Assembly (NCBI GenBank): GCA_024699855.1
Contig: JAMPIQ010000001.1
Span: 1,426,001 to 1,490,000, forward strand
Length of the DNA: 64,000 nucleotides
Direction: 5' to 3'
Source: Aphelenchoides besseyi
Lineage: Eukaryota; Nematoda; Chromadorea; Rhabditida; Aphelenchoididae
The notes beneath the pieces are model-generated. The model was not told the origin of the DNA. It was given only the letters and a program-made list of their open reading frames with translations, and did not search any database. This document shows positions 22,545 to 34,082 of the stretch, piece by piece. The position numbers and the translations under genes are program-made. The first letter of the stretch is position 1. Every line of letters begins with the position of its first letter.

Positions 22545-23776
22545 GAGTTCAAATGTTGACAGTTGTCGGAGCCAAATTGATCACATACTCCGCGAAAACG
22601 GCGCACTGTAAAGATGTCGAAATACGCAGACGCAAAGCGTGTGTGGTGCCAACTGAAAATGATCGAAATGAAACGACGTTTTTTGAGTCGAGAGAACGCG
22701 GAACGTCGGATTCCCCAATTTTTCCAGTCAAAAACATTTCGGAATTTTCGATTGTTATCAAAAAAGAAAAGAATGAGCAGTGCGCAAGAAAAAGCGAACG
22801 CGAAAAAAGAGAAAGTAACGCTCACAGTTTTGTGTGTCCTGCCAAACAGGTGAGGATAAAAAAACGTCCTATTGCGCGCGAATCAGTTTTTATGTACGCG
22901 GCCTCCGACAACCTTTTCTTGCCGATGCTCTCACAGTCAATTCTCCCTCCTCGTCGTCTTGTTTCGTTATGCCACATGGAAAAAAGCATGAGAGAGCAAG
23001 AAAGCAAACCGTCCAACCCGATGGCTCATCTCTCGATTGTTTTTCGTTCTGTTCGCCCCGTTCACATTGGACATTTTTTTGCGAATCGTTTGTTTTTTCT
23101 GAGATTCCTGATTTCGCACTGTTGCTACGTTTTTTCGACGTCCGTAAACACGTTAAGGTTATTGGAAACGTGAAAGAAACACAAAACCATGTTAACGGCG
23201 ACATTTTCGTTTTCGCGTGCTGGGTCCTGGTTAATCCGCACGATTTTTGCCTCCTTTTAGGTAGAAAGATTTACGTCATTTGGCCGAAGCTCCTGCGTCT
23301 CTTGCGTCCACAACAATACCCGCACGCACGCCAAAAAGACTTCACGTGTATTCCTTCTCAAAATGTGGCGCGTGTCAATTTGCCATGCGGTTTTTTTCTT
23401 CTCGTCTTTATCATACGTTCTATTTGGTATTTAGGTATTCATTACAAGGGAGGGGATGACTTCTACTCTCTCGGACTTTCTTTTCTTTTGATATGGTCGT
23501 GATGCTCGCCAAGGCCGCGGCAAACACAACAACTTCTGTCGTATCCTAATTTGCTGCCATTGGCCACTATTTTCTCTCCATTACTTCTCGAGTCCTCTCA
23601 GTCAGACCGACCATTCGCTTTCGAAAAGGCCTCATCATCAACGTCTGACGGCCTTGCGTTCTTCGAGTTGTCGGGTTCTAATTTCATCAATACAGTTTTT
23701 CCACATTGTTCGCGACTCGTCAATTTAGTGGAAGAAAACTTATGTTAAGATAACTTGTTTCAGTCCGGTGAACGTG
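22545..23776. other. 1.2 kb region between divergent TMEM98-like and endosulfine genes
   Basis: Two overlapping plus-strand open frames of 206 and 222 codons (22553-23173 and 22834-23502) have no domain, no signal and no consistent splice context, so I treat them as chance. A TTTCAG at 23758-23763 just before the endosulfine start may be a trans-splice acceptor. Confidence 0.45.
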
Positions 23777-24332
23777 ATGCGTGGTGAGCCAAAGGACAAT
23801 GATCTGAAAACCGAACCAATAGCCGAAGATGGGGTTTCCGTGGAGAAACAACAGGAAATGTTGCTGATGAACAAACTTGCTTCCGGCGGTCGTTTGCCAC
23901 CTAAAACGCAAAGCAACTTCTTGCAGAAAAAACTACAACAACGAGTAGGTGTATTTGAATGCTTTTGTGTTGAGACTTTGATTTCAGAAGTTCTTCGATT
24001 CCGGTGACTATGCCATGAATCAGGACAAAGAGAAGAAACATCAACGTCAACTTTTCGGCAACAAAACACAAGTCGAGGGTTCGTTGCCGACCATCAATCC
24101 GGCGGCGCCAACCGCGAAAATCACTCAACCCGCACCCGATGAAGAGGTTGCAACGACGCTAGCGCCGGTCAGTCCGGAGAAATTGGATTCCGACGACGAC
24201 GGTCAACTTCAAATTCCGCGTCCGGAAACAGTTCCGCAACGCAAAGCCTCGATCTTGCACCCTTCTGTTCATAGTAAGCTCAGTCCTCAACCTCATTTGC
24301 ATCATGAGCACAACGACGAGTTGTCATCGTAA
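23777..24332 (+). CDS. ensa-1: Endosulfine/ARPP-19 family inhibitor of PP2A-B55
   Basis: Two exons (23777-23944 and 23988-24332) encode 170 residues. The core motif KFFDSGDYAMNQ holds the FDSGDY site that Greatwall kinase phosphorylates in this family, turning the protein into a PP2A-B55 inhibitor at mitotic entry. The preceding helix (RLPPKTQSNFLQKKLQQR) matches the family's conserved approach to that site. The tail after the core is long, rich in Pro, Asp and Ser, and ends HHEHNDELSS; it is longer than in vertebrate ENSA. A C-terminal PKA site of the RKASIL type is present (VPQRKASILHPS), as in ARPP-19/ENSA. The start is set at the first ATG after the TTTCAG at 23758-23763. Confidence 0.92.
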
Positions 24333-24532
24333 TGGATGTCGACTGTACACAATTAACGACTAATGAGTCTTCCCATTACTCTTAATATTTTGTTGTCTTC
24401 TCCGTCTATTTTCTATCAAACGTCAAGTCCGATGATCGGCAAAAAGAAGCCCAACTGTCGTCTTCTTTTCGCTCTCTACAACTCAGTTTGTAAATACTCA
24501 CAATCTGACGGTTGTTTTTGGAGTTGATTGCG

Positions 24533-24538
24533 AATAAA
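24533..24538 (+). terminator. Poly(A) signal AATAAA of the endosulfine gene
   Basis: AATAAA about 200 nt past the endosulfine stop codon. Confidence 0.55.
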
Positions 24539-25088
24539 CAACGAAAACAATCACTTCTCTCCCGTTTTGTTACAACTCTTCTGACCCTTCATTTCGTATT
24601 CTCAACTTCCGTGCGTGTTCTCGACATTCTGCAATCTAACGAAAACTCGCAGTCTTCAGCTTTCTTCTGTCTTTCCGTAGAGTTTGCGTCAATTATAACA
24701 AAACGGCGTACATCAGCTGTCTATTTTGCCATCTAGTCCATTAAGTATTCTACTTTTCGAGACCAACTGAATCACGAAAACGGAAACTCTTGCAGTTTCT
24801 TTTGTAGTAATTCGTTTGGATAAACCTTTTTTTCGATGGCCAATGCTCATTGATTATGACGTCAAGCGATAGAAGGATTATCAAGTCTTGAGTCTTTCGG
24901 ATTTTGCGAATTGAAGAAACAATACAAATCCGATGGTTCGACTAATTACCTTCTCTTAGTATCGACGATCAAATGAAATGGTGAGCTGTTTATGTGAACA
25001 TACGGGAAATCAGATTACAATTCAAAAAATCTTTAAATAGAAACGAGGTGATTATGTCACTTTTGTACAAAAGGCCAGCGAGTCACTG
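24539..25088. other. Convergent intergenic region
   Basis: This is 550 nt between the endosulfine poly(A) signal and the stop of the Ig-domain gene. No gene is seen. Confidence 0.5.
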
Positions 25089-26054
25089 TTAATCTTCGTC
25101 CATAATTGGTTTCTGTTCGTTACGTTTCTTTCGATATTCGCATGCAAAGATGGTCACAACAAGAACCACTGCGATGATTAGTATCACAAGCAGCGGAATG
25201 ATCCACGCATATTCGCTTTTGATCCTCAGCTGCCGTTCAACAACCAACTCGTACACTTGCCATTGACCGCTGATGGCAAATCGGTTCGACGCTGTGCACA
25301 CAAACAGGCCTTCGTTCTCTTCGGTTACTTCCTCGATTGTAAGCGTCTCGCCGGATCCCTGAATTTGTTGTCTTCCATCATGACGCCACACAATTTCAGG
25401 CCTTAAATTCAAAGACTATGAAAGAAAAAGAACGTAAAAACTAACTTTGGATATCCGGTAACTGGACACGTCAAAACGACTTTCGAGCCACGTACTGCAG
25501 TCAATCCGGTAACATGGAACGTCGTTGATGAACCGTCTTTCTCGTCAATACGCAAACTTGTGTTGCTGTAAATAACCGGTCTCGAGTAGACAACAATGTT
25601 ACCAGTGGCATTCCCATAATCAGTATGCAAATCACAGCGCCTACAAAATGTAAAATCGTTGAAGCAATTTAAGACTTACCACGTGCCCGTTTCGATTGCC
25701 GGACTGTTGTCACGAATCAGCGTTGCATTATAGGAATCTGAAGAAATTTGAGCATCGACTCGAGGCAATGAACCGAAACGAAAAGTTGCACGTTTAATTG
25801 GTACAGATCTACCGGATTGTTTATCCACGGCTTGACACCACAGAGCTAGTTTTCCAGTCGCACTTGCCGTTCCACCACCTCCTTTGGCCGAGTCGACCTG
25901 AAGAAACAAATAAAAAAGGGTTTTGCATAACATTTACGTTGAGAATAACTGCTCGTGGTCCTCTGGCTAATAGTGCCGATTGAGCAGTTTGAACGGAAAG
26001 GAACAAAAGAAGAACGTTGAGCAATCGAATATCCAACCACCAACTCGTCGTCAT
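25089..26054 (-). CDS. Basigin/neuroplastin-like immunoglobulin membrane protein
   Basis: A signal peptide (LLNVLLLFLSVQTAQSA) starts at 26054. A membrane-distal Ig-like segment contains ALWCQAVDKQSGRS and several N-glycosylation sites (NAT, NTS). A canonical Ig domain follows: VVLTCPVTGYP, KPEIVWRHDG and NEGLFVCTASN. One membrane helix (WIIPLLVILIIAVVLVVTIF) ends with an embedded acidic residue, followed by CEYRKKRNEQKP and the acidic tail IMDED. That membrane-edge layout resembles basigin and neuroplastin, which chaperone monocarboxylate transporters or Ca2+ pumps. The partner here is unknown. The third intron uses the acceptor before GCCTGAAATT, which restores the YPKPEIVW strand. Confidence 0.8.
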
Positions 26055-27532
26055 TGTGCTGGTTTACACTTAAAATTACGGTGGCAACATTAATCTTAAA
26101 GACACGAATGGCACGTTAATCTCATCGAATAGCCTTAAAAGGGCCAGATGTTTAGGATAGTAATGGGTTGACGAAAGATCGGAAATCTCAAATTACCGAC
26201 TTTGTTCTTCGCTCCGAAGAGTGTGCAGACATTTGAGACGAACAAAAACATTGCGGATAACACTCAGACAGAAGTTTTCTCAATGCTCATGACTAACGCA
26301 ACGCGCCTAAATACGACGACCAACAACACGTCCGCCCAATTGAAAACAACGGGAATTCTGTCAGTCGAGCATTATGGATTTGGAAGGCTGTTTCTTCGGC
26401 CTCAAATCCTCTTCTTGGCACTTTCCTCATTTCTGTCCCGTCTTTTCCCGCCTTCTGGTCGTTTATTCATCGAATCGTCTCGACAAATGGAATGAAATTG
26501 CATAGAATAAGATTAAGAATATTTAAGTGTGAAGACTTTATTTTCCATTACAACTTTTTCGGCCCCTTTTTTTCTGTCCCATTTGGCCATTAATCCGCTA
26601 AAGTAAGTAGTGTGTTTGTATTCGTAACCTCAAACTTTGTTACCGAACAAAGAACACTTCTGCTGAGAAATGAATGGCCGAGCTCAAGTGAACACAGTGA
26701 TTCGTATCTACGGTTATTGCGTTCATTTCATCAAACATCTACAAACGATAACAAGCGAATAATGGTCGGAAGTGTACTATAAAGCTTTGCTTGTCCACAG
26801 CGTGAAGTCGACCTTTAGGTCAAAGCGGACAACCAAACGAATATTCGAAAAGAAAAAGTAAAAATGGGACAAACGAGGAAATTGTGCCAAAAACCAATAA
26901 GCCGAGTAGACACTCTCTAACCGTGCTGTTAAACTAGCACGGCGCCATGAACCGACGAGTTTGGTCGTATTTCAAAAACAACCTCCAAAAATGTCCAATC
27001 GGTCTCAAAGGCTTTGGAAACAGATGGCTATTTATTGTTTTCTTTTTTGTGAGCCTATGAGTGCGGCCGATCATCCGCAAATTCATCACCATCCCCACAA
27101 ATTCGATAAATCAACACGGTGACATGGCCGACGGGAAGAAAGAAAAGCTCCTCTACTGCACCACGAAAATGTGTATGAATCGCAAGCTATTCGATCTGCA
27201 GACTCAGAATGTGAATTGGAACAAATAAAAGACGTTTGGACTTTCGCATTCGACTGACAATCACTCGCCTTTCAATCCGAAAGATCGCATATCGTTTTGG
27301 CATCTGTTCTTTGACGAGAATGCAGCGGTTTGTTTCCAACTCCTCCTACCTTATGAAAAATGTCATTCGCATGATCTTAAAAAGTTACCCGAATACTAGA
27401 AACTGAATCGAAAAATTTGCATAACTCGAAGAAAGCCATTACACATAATTGTTAACTGCGACGATAGCGACAATCTTGAAGGTTGTCATTCTGCGGACGA
27501 ACTCATTTTTCGACTGGCGACCAATTTGGCTG
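26055..27532. other. 1.5 kb region between divergent Ig-protein and pseudophosphatase genes
   Basis: Only short open frames are present. No repeat, RNA gene or recognisable peptide was seen. It presumably holds both promoters. Confidence 0.5.
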
Positions 27533-29536
27533 ATGGGTTTGTTGAAGAAGAAGAAGCGAACGGTCGACGATCCAATGGGCCACCACCATGGGGCAAAGAA
27601 GCCGAAACGAAAAGGCCACAAGAAATCGAAGGTCAGTAATTAGAAGATTGGAACTTAGTGTAATTTGTACTAGGACAAAAAAGTGCGTCGACATCACGAC
27701 AAGAAGAAGAACAAACATCGTTCTAAAGACAAACGTTCAAAACATGGAAAAGTTCGTAGTCACGGAGTGCATCAGTTTGAACCACAAACTCCAGGCGCCG
27801 CTCCGGCTATGACACCACAAGAACCGGAACCTTATTTTCAAAATTTTGCTCAACCGGCTGTTGTGGAACCGGCAGGTAATCGACAAACAACTTGATGTTC
27901 TTCTTCATTCCTTCAGTTCCTGCTCAACCACCAGTTCAACCGACTTTTGATCAACCCGAAGCAGCTGCGACTCGTCCTTCGTTTCCCGCTTTTGTCGTCG
28001 GTCAGCGCGGAGTTCGCCCATCACAACCTGAAGCGGTCATGGCGCCGACTGAGGTTCAGCAAGCGGCTCCTAAGCCTACTGCATTGCGTGAAGTAAGTAG
28101 TTTTCTTTAAATAACCAATCTCGTAATTCAGGTGCCCGTGGAAGTGAAACGCGTTCTTCACGTTGGTGAGACTGATGATTCAATGAAATGCGACACTACG
28201 CTCAAATGCATTCAAGGACTGATGGGCTTTATGGATTTTAATGGTTGGGTTTCTATTGAAACTGTATAACTTATTTATAGCTCATCCAAGCGATCCGATT
28301 CGTGATGCAACTCAACAGAATTCAACTGGTCCTGAGGAACAACCGGCAGCTCAACTTCCCGCAGAAACTCCACAAGCCGAAAAGTCGATCAAGTTGGTCG
28401 ATTTTGCTCGCAATTGTTTGGAAGTCGACATTTTGGATGCATCTCGTGTTTTTGCTCATATCGCCAATTTCGGACCTCCGATTGTCACTCACGTTGCTTC
28501 TGATCAAAACTCCGATTATTGTCGCTTCGAAGGTATCGGACTGGGGAATAACTGTAACGCTCGATTTCAATTCAGACGTTCATTGCATCGATCAAACTCG
28601 TGTGCTTCTTCAACGTAACGAAAGTCCGAATCCGTCCACCGACTTCATTCACGCAAATCGTTTTCCATTGGACAAAAAACGTCAAATGATCATCACGCAA
28701 TTGCCAACCACCGAAACTGCTTCTCATTTTTGGCAAATGATCGTTCAGGAACAAGTGGAAGCAATCCTCTTGATTTTGACTCGTCACGAATGCGATCTTT
28801 TTGTCAAAGGAGAAGGGATTCTACCCGAGAAGTTGGTTTTCAAAGTTCTCTTCGCTTTATCGTTTCCTGAACATTCAGCGGTTGTCTTCATTTGGAGAAC
28901 GGAATACGCGTGATTCAACAACAAGAAATCGCCATCACTCCTCAAATTACGCATTTCGTTTACAATTTGATGGCCAACGATCAAAGTCGCACGGTTCATT
29001 TGTATCACTATCATGAGTGGTACCACGACATTGCTCCGAACACCAGTCACGATATTTGGAAGATGCATTCGATTCTTCGGTAACTAATTGACCTTCGAAC
29101 CTCAACATAATCTTCCAGAAAATACAATCAACCGATCGTCTGCATGAGTTTGAGTGGATCGGGACGAGCTGGAACATACGCAACTTTTGAGGTAAACACA
29201 TCGATTACAATAAAAAACGAATTTTTCAGCTTCTCAATTCTCAACTTCACGATCCAGCAATCTATGACCTTTCGATTGCTGATGCGATTGAAGCGGTTCG
29301 AAAATCACGTTTTGCCGCCGTTCAAAGTCCAACACAATTGGCGTTCATTGCGATGGCGTTTTTGGATCGTTTCCTCATTAGTCGCGTATGTTACAAGCTC
29401 CACGAATAACACAATGCGATGTTTTCAGAAATTGAAACCAAATCTTCCATCTGACGTTAAATCGACTTTCGTCGAAATGAAGTCGAGTTTGTACGAGAAA
29501 ATTTCGGCCAGAGATCCTCCACCTCCTCGCAATTGA
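27533..29536 (+). CDS. Catalytically dead protein tyrosine phosphatase-like protein
   Basis: A Lys/His-rich N-terminus (MGLLKKKKRTVDDP, many KK/HH runs) leads to a Pro/Gln-rich linker and then a PTP fold. PTP landmarks, in order, are CRFEDVHCIDQTRVLL (DxxRV block), STDFIHANRF, ASHFWQMIVQEQVEAILLI and LTRHECD. The WPD-loop region reads EWYHDIAP, so the catalytic Asp is lost or displaced. The signature loop reads PIVCMSLSGSGRAGTY, where the nucleophilic Cys position is Ser and Arg is kept. The Q-loop remains (AVQSPTQLAFIAMAF). It is therefore probably a pseudophosphatase, perhaps a phosphotyrosine binder like nematode EGG-4/EGG-5, though orthology is not shown. The junction near 28836-28890 is ambiguous: one acceptor keeps the frame by using TTTGGAG. 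Confidence 0.8.
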
Positions 29537-29555
29537 TCTTTTCGTTTACCCTCGA

Positions 29556-29561
29556 AATAAA
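29556..29561 (+). terminator. Poly(A) signal AATAAA of the pseudophosphatase gene
   Basis: AATAAA 20 nt past the stop. The convergent galaxin-like gene has its own minus-strand AATAAA at 29579-29574, so the two 3' ends nearly touch. Confidence 0.6.
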
Positions 29562-29573
29562 CCGATACTTTAA

Positions 29574-29579
29574 TTTATT
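29574..29579 (-). terminator. Poly(A) signal AATAAA of the galaxin-like gene
   Basis: AATAAA on the minus strand 26 nt past the stop, within 20 nt of the opposing signal at 29556. Confidence 0.6.
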
Positions 29580-29604
29580 GAGTTTAATTAAAATTGTAAC
29601 ATGG

Positions 29605-30604
29605 TTATTGTTCTGGAGTTGTGGTTGCAATCGTCAGACTCGTTACAGTGGTCGTTGTACGTCGACTGTCGGTTTGTGTTGGAATGCAACTGTCGCCGGT
29701 TTTCGGAGTGATTTCTCGGAACGGATACGCGCAACAAGATGTCGAGAAGTCGTAGCTTTTTGGTGTGAAAGTCCCGTTCTGTAAATCCAATTAGGTTTTC
29801 TCTGAGTTCGTGTACTCACTCGATTACTCAAATAACAACATTTCGTGTTGGATTCGCGTTCAATTGGAACATCACAACAGAGATGTGTTCGCGAGTTGAA
29901 TTGCTTGTATTTTGGTGGATTGGAGTTTAACAGCGGACAGCAACCATCGAACAGCTCCTTCAAGTTCACTTGTCCATCACAACATGCTTCTCGAATACCA
30001 CCATCGTATGTTTTATTTCCACAACATGTGGCTCCCTGTTCTACCTGTAATGACTTCTAAAGTCGATTATGCAAGCCAATAACTCACATTTGTATTCAAC
30101 GTTCCATTACAACACAAAACATTAAAGCTGCAAAGTTTTGATTGAGGTCAAAAACCAATCGAATTTACCTGTTCCTCGCATAAGCTTGTGGACCACAACA
30201 TTCGCCGTTTGGAACATTATAGACCTGAAAGACGGGTATTGTGACAAGAACGTTGAAACTCACAATTCCTTGGCAACATGTTTGATCGTAGTTCAACGTC
30301 TGATTTCCACAACATCGATCCACAAAGCCGCCGCCAACTTGTCGATGTCGAGTTACGTTGTCGCAACAAATGCTTTCGAAGTCGTTAATTGGTTTATGAC
30401 CACAACACGAGACTCCAAACATCTCTTCCGGACGTTGATAAGTGTTGCAATTTTTATCGCCATTACAACAAGCCTTTAGTACTGAACGAACTTATACTTC
30501 TATTTCAACGTTTACAACCTACTCAACTGCGAGATCGTTGGCAAAGTGCAAATGATAAGAACAAAAGACAAACTCCATGGGAAGTTGTCAAACGAACTAA
30601 CCAT
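29605..30604 (-). CDS. Galaxin-like secreted di-cysteine repeat protein
   Basis: A signal peptide (FPWSLSFVLIICTLPTISQ) starts at 30604, with Met placed upstream of it. The mature protein is built from about 13 spaced Cys-Cys pairs: ACCNG, SCCGH, ICCDN, RCCGN, TCCQG, ECCGP, LCCNG, TCCGN, ACCDG, GCCPL, LCCDV, KCCYL and SCCAY. This CC-G/N pattern with roughly 15-30 residue spacing is that of galaxin, first described in coral skeletons, and of galaxin-like proteins in other animals. The tail is Thr/Ser-rich (TTTTVTSLTIATTTP), a likely O-glycosylation stretch. An extracellular matrix or cuticle role is possible but is inference. It has six short introns; intron 1 uses the GTTCGTTCAG acceptor. Confidence 0.8.
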
Positions 30605-31759
30605 TGTTATTTAGCAAAGTTTAGTTCGAATCACAATAGCATCAAAAAGGACCAAGTGAGCTAAAAAGCTCGTCGATCCGTCGAACTGTCCGCTCTTTGC
30701 AGCTAACCAAATACGACAACTGGTCAACAATTGCGTGGGTAGTATTTTAAGCTTATGCTCATTGGATTTGAAACTGACAAACAAATGACTCATAAACCAG
30801 AAGACTTCATTCTATGGACATGCTTAATAAAACCAAATTAGTGCGCTCGAGACTTTTTACGATCTGAAGATGATTCCGTAAGCTACTTTGAAAATCTTGA
30901 TCAGTAAAACTTATAAGAAACTTTTAAATCTCCCAAATCCACAAAAAAGATTCAAAGCTTATTTTTGCTGTTTATCGACCCTGAGAACTATAAAAGAAAG
31001 AAACGATCCCTTACCTTGATTAGTCCTACGACAGATGCATTGTTGTTTACCTAAATGTCAACTATTTGGTCACAAGCAGCATGATAGAAACTGTTCGCTG
31101 ACATTTAGCTTAACGAAAACCTGTCGCGTATGTTCGCCGAACGATAACCGAAGTACAAGGAACGAATTGAAATGAAAGCACTAATATCTCGACGGTAAGT
31201 TAATAGAATTCGTAGGGTTTCAAGCTTTACGATGTGAAGATTTCGAGCCTATCAGTCTGCTAGACGCTTTCCATGGAACTCACACGGAAACGTTCGTGTT
31301 TAATGCCGAAGCGAAACGTGATTGGAAACTAGTCTATAAGAATGTCCAAAGGTTGTGCCCTACATGTCTGTACTACGATCCGTTGCTATAGTGATCTTGA
31401 ACAGATCCTACACCTTTACAATGAAGAAATTGAAGACTTTACAACGAATGATATTGTTGCAACATTTTCTGCATCTTCGGAACAAATGAACATTAACAAG
31501 CAATCGTGTAAATTCATTTTCGAGTTATTCTTATATACTTTGAAGTCACTTCAAGAAGTACAACAACGTGAGTAACAGCAATTTGGCCTTATAGTTTTCA
31601 TGTGTTGCGACAAGAATTTTACCGTTCAGTTTGTTAATGACATTGGGAACATCATTTAAACGATAGAAATCGCATGAAAAGCATTTTCGTTTGAAGTCAA
31701 TTTTAAAAGCGGTTGATTTGTTCCGCTATCTACATCCGTTCGGATCCCTGTTGCTCAAG
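30605..31759. other. 1.15 kb region upstream of bestrophin, with an unexplained Cys-rich coding-like stretch
   Basis: This lies between the galaxin-like gene (-) and bestrophin (+). On the plus strand, 31036-31176 is a 46-codon frame starting MHCCLPKCQLFGHKQHDRNC and ending with another CRVC. At 31223-31390 another frame reads RCEDFEPISLLDAFHGTH and RLCPTCLYYDPLL. At 31342-31575 a helix-rich frame ends LKSLQEVQQRE. The three do not join cleanly by GT-AG splicing, so this may be a decayed or mis-assembled zinc-binding protein gene. It is not called as a gene. Confidence 0.3.
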
Positions 31760-34062
31760 ATGACTGTTAGTTACATGAATACCGCCGGAACCGCGTACCC
31801 GACAACATTTCTACGACTTCTGTTACGTTGGAGAGGCAGCGTGTGGAAATCGATTCATCCGGAGCTTTTCTTTTGGCTTGCATGTTACATGGTAATAAGT
31901 TGTACATATTTTTTTGTGCTAATGGAGACCAAAGCCGGTGAGATATTCGAAAAAGTAGTCGTAAGTACATTGGATCTTTCGTGTTTGATCGTATGAATTA
32001 TAGATCAATATGGACAGCTATCTCACTCAAGTGAGCAGGTAAATAGCATAAATCTGTGAAGGTTATCTTAATGAAAACAAATTCAGTTCATTGAACTTTG
32101 TTTTGGGTTTCTATGTTACTTACGGTAACCACAAATTCATTTGATGAACTTTTGTGTTTTAGTTGCAACTCGCTGGTGGGTCACTTTCATGAATATACCG
32201 TGGCCAGATGGCTTCTTCGGCGTATTCTCCAGTTTGTTTCGTTCGAGAGGTGAAGACCACAAGGTAAGTAAAATAATAACTGTTTACTAGAACTTCTAGA
32301 AATTTGAACGCAATCTACGTATGTCTATCAGTCGCTACTGGAACGCTGCCTTCATTATGGTGCTCAGAGATATCAGTGAAAGTGCTCGCAAACGTTTCCC
32401 AACTTTACACCATCTCGTTTGTTGGTTCTTAGTTGATCATTTACTTGCAATTTAGGTTCCATTTGTTCTTACAAACGATGAAGTTGAATGCATTGAAAGA
32501 ATGGAGCATGGAGACGAAAAACTGAATGGCACTTCTTTGCACTGGATTCCTCTTGATTGGATTATGAAATTACTCAAGAAAGCGGAAAGTCGTGGGAATC
32601 TCAGTCCTATGAGCTACACGTATCTTGCACAAGTTGGTTACAAAAAGGATCTTAAATCTCAACTGTTGTTTTTCAGAAGTTGCTTGAAACTCGTCAATGT
32701 CTTAACAATCTTCTCTCGCAAGATTTCCTCTCGTCTATGCCGTTATCTTATACTCAAGTCTCAAGGTTTGCTTGTTTACAGGTTTCTTGCCGACGTCTTT
32801 TAGTTTTGCTCCAATTATATACTTTACGATGTGTTTGATTGGACGGCAGTTTGTTCGCAACTCGGCGAAGCCAACTTCAGATTTCTTTTTCCCATTCTAC
32901 ACAGTTTACGAGTTTGTAATCTACTTTGGATGGCTGAAGGTTGCACAAGTTAAGTTTAAACATCTTACATTCTGCTTTTGTCCACTTATCTCGTCGTCTC
33001 GGTGCTTCCCAAACCTACAGATTCAAATTTGGCTGCTTTTAATTAACAGTTTTCAGTTCAACTCAATCCATTTGGGAACGATGACGATGGTAAGTTTCGT
33101 TACAGCCGTTTCATCGCAGGCCGTTTTGCCGTCAAGTTTTGCGTACAAAAAACTCCTTAGAACTTCCTATTGTTACACTGACATAAACGTAAATTTACTT
33201 GGCGGTAAACCGGCACGCGATGAAACGGTTGCCGTAAAAAGCTCTTCTTTGTGATGCTTAAGACTTTGAAATCAATTGGCTCATTGATCGTAATCACGAG
33301 GTTTGTTAACAAGCATAAACGAAGTTCAATGACTTTTCCAGTACGGACGTTGGTTTCTGGATCGCATCTACGAACAAACTCCACCTTTGGCTGTTTATGA
33401 TCTCAAAGCTGTCTTGTTGCCCGAACCTACCTCAAAAATGAAGCGTCGTGACAACCCAATGATCGGTTCAATGGCCAAACATAAAATGAACGATAACGAC
33501 GCCAAAATCGTGGAAATTCTTCCAGCACCTACTAAAGTTTGTTGCACGCTACAATTCTTAATTTACGTATGTTTTCAGTTTGAATCAAAACTCACAAACT
33601 TCTTTGCAAAGTCGCCTTCAACAACTCAACAACCACTGGTTCAACCGCCGCCTTTACCGCAACCGAGCAACGTCCAACAACCGCGTGAAGCAGAGAATGG
33701 AACACGTAAACAGGTTCGTTTGTATCAAATGATTTTAGTGATACCCGTCTTCCAGGACGTTACAACGGCCCGAGTTCCAACTCCAAGTGTGGAACAAGGA
33801 GTTGGTGGAAAGACAAAGAGTTTGCAGAAGAAGACGGCCGACACGTTGAAAGCAAAAGCAGTTATTGAGCAGAAGCAAGAAAGCAAAGCGAACAAAATGA
33901 CAGGTTCCGAGCTAAAAGAACAGAAAACCCAAACGGTAAACGTCGGAGAAATGACAGCAATCAATTTTGTTGCAGCAAACTGGACATGTCGGCTCTCCGA
34001 TGGCACCGGGTGTGTTGAAGACCGATCCAACTCAAAGAGAAAGTCATCACGAAGCAAATTGA
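31760..34062 (+). CDS. Bestrophin-family chloride channel
   Basis: Ca2+-activated anion channel of the plasma membrane. The start MTVSYMNTAG matches the invariant bestrophin N-terminus. Landmarks follow: FLRLLLRWRGSVWKSI, FVLGFYVTYVATRWW, NIPWPDG (neck motif), RKRFPTLHHLV, SYTQ, MCLIGRQF, YEFVIYFGWLKVAQ, then QLNPFGNDDDD joined across an intron at 33090-33262 to FEINWLIDRNHE. The acidic Ca2+-clasp cluster is therefore intact. After YGRWFLDRIYEQTPPLAVYD comes a long Pro/Gln/Lys-rich cytosolic tail ending HHEAN at 34062. The tail assumes a GTAAAC to TTGTTGCAG intron near 33937; without it the frame runs to 34244 but crosses the AATAAA. Nematodes have many bestrophins and no ortholog is named. 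The junction before QLNPFG is uncertain. Confidence 0.88.
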
Positions 34063-34076
34063 AGTTGTTTGTATCA

Positions 34077-34082
34077 AATAAA
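34077..34082 (+). terminator. Poly(A) signal AATAAA of bestrophin
   Basis: AATAAA 15 nt after the spliced stop codon. It supports the shorter tail model. The next gene starts only 193 nt after that stop. Confidence 0.6.

Noticed and set aside
22553..23502. Two overlapping plus-strand open frames of 206 and 222 codons
   Set aside because: They overlap in different frames, have no recognisable motif and lie between divergent genes.
27449..27532. Upstream extension of the pseudophosphatase N-terminus
   Set aside because: The open frame continues only from a TTG; the first ATG in frame with the next exons is at 27533.
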